From assembly GCA_020064725.1 (NCBI GenBank), contig JAGTWJ010000003.1, positions 248,001 through 312,000 of the forward strand: a stretch of DNA of 64,000 nucleotides, read 5' to 3'. Below the pieces are notes generated by a model. It was not told where the DNA came from and did no database searches. It saw only the letters and a list, made by a program, of their open reading frames with translations. The stretch comes from Drechslerella dactyloides. Taxonomy: Eukaryota; Ascomycota; Orbiliomycetes; Orbiliales; Orbiliaceae. A program made the position numbers and the translations under genes. Below are positions 58,542 to 64,000 of this stretch, piece by piece. How positions within the stretch are numbered: position 1 is the first letter of the stretch; every line of letters starts with the position of its first letter.

Positions 58542-60434
58542 ACGTATTCCACAAGCGAGCGGACCACACAAGCGAGCGGACCACCTCAACACCCCACCCC
58601 AGCAAAAACACCAGCTTCACAGCCACACTACTATTACACTGGGCTACATACATACTAGTTCACTTAATTACATGCTTAAAATACCTACTGGCATATTCGA
58701 ATATTATACCCAAGCTCACCACAACCACTACAGCAAATTATCCTTCCAAAGATAACCTCTAACTAGGGGCTACTCCAACAATTTAAACACCCTACCTGCT
58801 CACCTTACCTACTTACAGCATTATCATCCAGGATTTCACCAGCCTGGTATATGGTAAACATGTTTCCATACTATATACACTATCTTTTCGCCTACCAGCA
58901 CTTACTTAATACCTCATTAACAGAGCGCAGTATTGTATTCTCTACTTATATAAGCACTAGCTAGTGCATTATTATCTACACCCCTTTAGTAAATTGGTCC
59001 ACAGCAGCTAGTAACAATATTAGAAAGCTATCCTAATACTGGGTAATCTAATTTTTAATAAATTCTAATTATAGACCAGCTTCTAAAAGATTTATTAGGG
59101 TTTTTATTATCCAAATGATTACTACATTTACAATATTAAAACATAAATTCATTAGGGTAGACACTAACAGCTACACATCTAGCTTTAAAAAAACCCTATC
59201 AAAATCATAAGATACAATACCAGCTCCAGCAAAGCTACTACATATATTCTTAGGTGTTATTACAGCAATAAATACCCTGTAGAACCCAGAAAAAAACTCT
59301 AGCTTACTAATATAATTAATATGCACACACATCAAATCCTCCACCTAACAACTATACACCTGCTTCAATAACCCAAAGCACCCAACATCTAACAACTAAA
59401 AAAAATATGAAAAATATAGCAACATACAAACTATAATAATCTTATACTTTTAACAATAAAACTCAAAAAATACTGAGTAGTAACTATTATAGCCATCTAA
59501 AACTAATAACCAATAATCTAAAATACAGCACCACACTATAAAATAGTTAAAATACTTTAACTATTCTATAGTGACCTCATTTATTATCCAGCCATTATCA
59601 AAAAGTATAATAACCCAGTTATTTAGTAAATTGGTCTCTATATACCAGCTAGCTAAATAATATTAACCAGCTAAGATAATAAATAGCAATACTGCCCAAC
59701 CTTCTGCACTTATCCCCTGAATAACTATTACCCATTCACAATTCCCAGACTGTACCAGCTTAGCTTTATCACATATTTCAGCTCCTATAACAACCATAGT
59801 TGTAGAAATCATGCCCATTACAAAGCCTATCTCATCAAAGTTATAGATATTACTATCCATAATACCATACTTCACTTTTATTACTTATAAAAGCTAAAAC
59901 CACTTTTAAATAAAGTCCAAGTCTTCACATTTAACTCACTAATAATCATACTTTCTAAACAAACACATCTAAAGCTCTAAACAGCATTTTACAAAGTTTA
60001 CCACCCAATTCTTACCAACACATCATGTACTATCACCAGCACACATCAACAACAGCTAATTGACCATATCTTCCACACTACCCAACCTAAAATAAAAAAA
60101 CCACACAGACAGCTCAAATATATACTAAACAATAACATCCTCTTCTAATTTTATAAGATTTTACAATTTAAAAATACTATCTACCTTCAAAATACAGCCA
60201 TTATACCAATATAATAGAATAATATAAAAGATATCATAAAACTTAACAATAGCTCAAATACTTAATTTTTAATCTTTTTCCAGAACTTTAATAGCTAAAA
60301 TAACTCAAAATTCAGTCATAATAGCAGCCATAATAGTAGTTATAGAGATAATATGGTACAAAAGAAGAATAGTCACACCAATATTGAGAGGTGGTCCGCT
60401 CGCTTGTGTGGTCCACTCGCTTGTGGAATACGTT
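58542..60434 (-). mobile_element. complete Fot1/pogo (Tc1/mariner superfamily) DNA transposon
   Basis: A 1893-bp element with 46-bp terminal inverted repeats (58542-58587 and 60389-60434) differing at one base, starting ACGTATTCCACAAGCGAG. Each repeat contains a doubled CAAGCGAGCGGACCAC-type unit. It is flanked by TA (58540-58541 and 60435-60436), the target duplication of this superfamily. A degenerate transposase fills the interior on the minus strand. Removing the element restores a continuous LTR. Confidence 0.9.
58650..60331 (-). pseudogene. degenerate Fot1/pogo transposase (DDE)
   Basis: From Met at 60331 the minus frame reads MAAIMTEF, then an N-terminal HTH-like stretch (AIVKFYDIFYIILLYWYNG). 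A 70-codon open piece (59875-59663) contains SNIYNFDEIGFVMG, whose Asp is the first catalytic residue. LLVLDGYNS carries the second Asp, and YFSYFF-stop-LLDVGCFGLLKQ and ITPKNICSSFAGAGIV follow. Total span is ~560 codons, the usual Fot1-like length. Stops sit at former Gln/Arg/Trp codons, and the plus strand is C-rich but G-poor. Confidence 0.85.
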
Positions 60435-63400
60435 ATATATAATTAGTATATTTTACCCTAGGATTGATAGCTTCTTTTTTAAGAATTATTGGTTAATATC
60501 TAAATTTTAATATCTTAATAGCTAGCTTATTTACTATTATTATTATATATTTTATTTTAATAGTTATTATTGTACCTAATATATACTTATCTCTACTATT
60601 AAGAACCCATACAGTAGCAACTAAGAGTCAGAGACTTCAAAGTAAAATACATTCAACCTAGTCCTAGACCAAAGTGTAACACTTTGACCAATCATTCTTA
60701 ATAAATGAGGAGAAATAATAAATATATAATAACCTCTAATATAATTCATAAGTTCTCTCTAATATACAAAAACAAAACAGAATTCCATAGTACAAAATTA
60801 CAAGAATACCTTATAGATAATAGTAATTTTAAATCAGTATCAGATAATAAAAATAATAAATATAGAAGATTTATTAACAATTTTTATATCTTAAGAATAT
60901 ATAATTAAAAAATAACTATAGTAACAACTTAAACAGTACTATATATATAAAAAGGTAATAATATAAAGTTTAATCTTTTTAAATTAACTAATAAATATAC
61001 AGATAGTCTGCAAGAACACCAAAATAAATTGATAGTAGATATTGGAATATAAGTCTTAAAAGAAGTAAATAGTATTATATTAGAAGATAATATTAAGTAA
61101 AAGCTAAAATAAAGCCTTAAGATAGTATAGTAAGAAACTATTATAATATATTAATAATATATCTAAATAGTCTTAGAAACAGTCAACAACATTAAAATAA
61201 TTATATCAGGAAACTTCAAAAAAACAATAAAATATAAAGAAACTCTAGTTAATACTTAAATAAATAATATTATTATTTAAAAATCTTCACTACTTACTAT
61301 ATCTAGATTTATATAGACTAGTGGATTAGGAATCTAAAGAATAAGAAACTTAGTTATTTTTATAATAATATTTAATAAGGTATTAAAAATAGAAAACTTA
61401 ATCAAATATAGAAAATAATCTAAGAAACTTGATCAATTTCTTAATTAATTTAGTAATTATTTTTTTTTTTATTTTAAATAATTCTTTATAAATTGGCACA
61501 AAATCCTTTTTATAAGAATATATTTTAAAGAGAATACCCTCAATATTTACTTATTATATAGACAAATATATAATAAAATAGCAGAAAAAGACTATGAAGT
61601 AAAAATCCTAGAAATTATGAAAATCTTTAGTAATTTTCATAAATTTACAAATTACCTTAAAAAAAAATATAGATATAAAAATAAGATTAAAGAGACCTTT
61701 AGAAAACTTAACCAATTTAAATAAACTAAATCTATATAAATCTTTTTCCAATAATTTAATTAATATACATTTTTTACTGACTACAATAATAAAGCCCTAT
61801 TTTACAGGGCCAAAAAAAGACTTAAATTTAATCTGAAAATAGAAATCATTAAATAAAAACTCATTAACAAAGATATAAAATATTATAATATATAAACTAT
61901 AATAATCAAACTTAACAATACACTCTACTATTCTTAGAAAAATACCTATTAGAAGAAACTATATCATAACCCAAACAAATACAACCCTAACAAATATATT
62001 AAAAAACCTTAACAGAATTAAATTAAAGTTAGAAAATCCTTTTAAAAACTAAATAAAATATATGGGCCAAAACCTATAAATCTTAATATAATTTAATATT
62101 AAAAACCCAAGAAATCTAATATACCCCTCTACTACTAATATAATAAGATAAGATATATTAAAAAAAATTATCTTAAGAATAAAGAGAAAAAGAATTTTTA
62201 AAAATGTCTCTAATAAAAATAAAAATTTAGAATAATAAAATAACTATTTACCCTAAAAAATTTTAAAATAATTATAAATAAAATTTGAAAATATATATAC
62301 CCTAGAATTAGATTTATCTAGTACTAAGATATTACTTAAGAAATCAATATAATTATTAAATAGAATTTTGTCCTATTTAAGGATGCAGAACCAAAAGAAG
62401 ATAAGCTTAACTGGTTATAAAGTAACCTAATATTGGGATTCTACCTAATATATAGAAGAAGTTTAGATAAATATTTATAAGAAAAATACCAAAATAATAA
62501 GGAAATCTTTATAAGAATAATCTAGATATTATTTATTTTAATCACATCTCCAAGATAATTTAATTAGTTACAATAGGAATTAATTTTTAAAAAATTTGAA
62601 ATTTATTATAGAGAATACTACATAAAATAAAGATGGAAATCAGAAACTATTAATAAAAATACTAAAAAAACCATTTTATAGATAGTTTTCTTTTAATAAT
62701 ATGTTCAACTATATAAATAAAGAAGTTGTATAATCTATAAATTTACTATCTTAATTAAAGAAAAAATAATATATAGAATATTAGAAATTAATATCTGTCA
62801 AAATTGTAGACAAGCTAAGGAAATAGATGTTATTAGATAATAAGATACTATAAAAAAATGATAAAATCATTTCAAACCATACCAAAAATCTATCTACTAT
62901 TATATAACTACTATATATAGATAGTATTTTACTGACCAATAGAAAGCCTATTAACTATAAGCTAAAAATAATAAAAATCTACCTTGATATAATCCTAATT
63001 ATAGATAACACTTTTTTAATAGTATAGGATATCTTCTATATATAGAATAAAAATATTATTTTTATTAATAGGAGAATGCTGATATCTAATTATATAGATA
63101 TTTTGATTTATATAATGAATATTATAATAAATAGGTCTATTAATACCATTATTTCTTATACTTTGACTATATCTAAGCATAATTATTTAGAGAAACTTTT
63201 AATATATTTGAATATATCTACTGTATTAGATATTTCCTTATATAAAAAAATTATTATATATATATCTATAGTAATACTAAGATCTAAGAATGGGAAGAAA
63301 TCCTCCAAACCAAATAAGTTAGAAAAGAAATCCTAGAAAGAATCATTAGATTAATATATTAATATAAGAAAAACTGAATGATTTATGGAGAATCTAGTAA

Positions 63401-64000
63401 CTCTGATACTAATTCTGATAAAGCAGAATATATAATAAATAATGAATTAGATAATATGGCCTATATACTATACACAATTTATATTAAAACCTTCTACACA
63501 TATAAAGACTGAGAAAAATATTTAAAGAAGTATTTTTATTAAAAATATAAGAATAGACTACTAGAAATAAAAACTAGTTATTTTTATAAAAATTATATAT
63601 ATTACTTTACTAATTATAGAAATAGACAATAATATAACTATAAATACCTTATAAGGAAAGGATATATCTACTATCCAAAATGTCCTTATAGCTTTAATAA
63701 ACTGAAGATGGTCCAAAAATATATTTATTAATATAATAAAGAAAAAAAAGAATATTACTGGTACTGGAAGTACTTCAAAAACAACTTTACAAATTAGAAA
63801 AATTAAAACAATCATATTAAATAATATCTTATAAAGATATAATAGGAAGTAATTGATAGTTTAAATTATAAATTAAAAAACTAAATATATTTTAAAATTA
63901 ATAAAAATATACTAAAATAAGAAACCTAAGTTTCTATAGAAAACTTACCTTTACCTTATTTATATTTAGAAAATCTACAGAAATCTTAATTGATAATGGA

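Larger units (their letters stand above)
58124..60681 (+). repeat. gypsy LTR D, interrupted by a Fot1/pogo element
   Basis: Left part 58124-58541 and right part 60437-60681 together give about 663 bp, the length of LTRs B and C. The left end (TGTTATGGGATAACAGCGCA) and right end (AAAGTGTAACA) are the best preserved of the four. Confidence 0.75.
58124..64000 (+). mobile_element. further gypsy copy, 3' part beyond the window
   Basis: LTR D (58124-60681, split by a DNA transposon) is followed by internal DNA collinear with 46680-49995 of the full copy: gag start near 60705, gag core 61440-61900, knuckle about 62115-62165, C2H2-like module 63655-63800. The window ends inside the protease motif. 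Three 60-86-codon open stretches (e.g. 63076-63336) are remnants of the gag-pol frame. Inserted into the previous fragment. Confidence 0.75.

Noticed and set aside
59663..59875. 70-codon minus-strand ORF as an independent gene
   Set aside because: It is the first DDE block of the degenerate Fot1/pogo transposase.
42680..64000. Mitochondrial or plasmid DNA as the explanation for extreme AT content
   Set aside because: The interior is nuclear-type LTR and pogo transposons with RIP-type changes and no mitochondrial genes, tRNAs or rRNAs.

Overview
The window looks like nuclear DNA of a filamentous ascomycete (Pezizomycotina). Genes are split by short GT-AG introns (43-173 nt), and the gene set is typical of such fungi: an AA9 lytic polysaccharide monooxygenase with a CBM1, a pepsin-like secreted protease, a fungal rhodopsin-domain membrane protein, a bZIP factor with a DUF3425-like C terminus, and a 14-TM MFS pump. 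The right third is an extremely AT-rich block of retrotransposons carrying the marks of repeat-induced point mutation (RIP). I cannot name the species.

Bases 1-42,627 are a gene-sparse, normal-GC region. In order it holds: a truncated small secreted protein (1-207, -); an aspartic protease (2829-4313, -); a VOC/glyoxalase-like protein (6421-7034, +); a small secreted protein with an ambiguous 3' reading frame (9309-10375, +); an 869-residue secreted protein of unknown function (10968-13707, -); a manganese superoxide dismutase (18455-19162, -); a bZIP regulator (20852-22537, -); a dienelactone hydrolase-like enzyme (25258-26352, +); an AA9 LPMO with CBM1 (27548-28781, -); a seven-TM rhodopsin-domain protein (30506-31890, -); a GNAT acetyltransferase (36915-37520, -); and an MFS efflux transporter (39914-41830, +). 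Spaces between genes are long (1-5 kb) and mostly without recognisable content, apart from a 123-bp hairpin element with 8-bp flanking repeats at 24263-24401. Every multi-exon model given here keeps frame across all junctions.

Bases 42,628-64,000 are a transposon graveyard. It starts with a fragment of a Fot1/pogo-like DNA transposon whose terminal repeat marks the edge of the block. Then come several copies of one chromodomain-type Ty3/gypsy element: an LTR plus partial gag (43520-46014), a 9.3-kb copy with both LTRs (46015-55345), a fragment without LTRs (55346-58123), and a further copy (58124 to the window end). A second, complete 1.9-kb Fot1/pogo element (58542-60434) sits inside the LTR of the last copy. 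All coding regions are broken by stops and substitutions of the C-to-T / G-to-A type. The gypsy family carries two unusual modules: a C2H2-like finger region between the gag knuckle and the protease, and an antisense Cys/coiled-coil ORF between the chromodomain and the 3' LTR.

The genes do not form an evident biosynthetic cluster. Several products are exported (protease, LPMO, two or three unknown secreted proteins), which suits a plant-associated or saprotrophic life style next to a fast-evolving AT-rich compartment.
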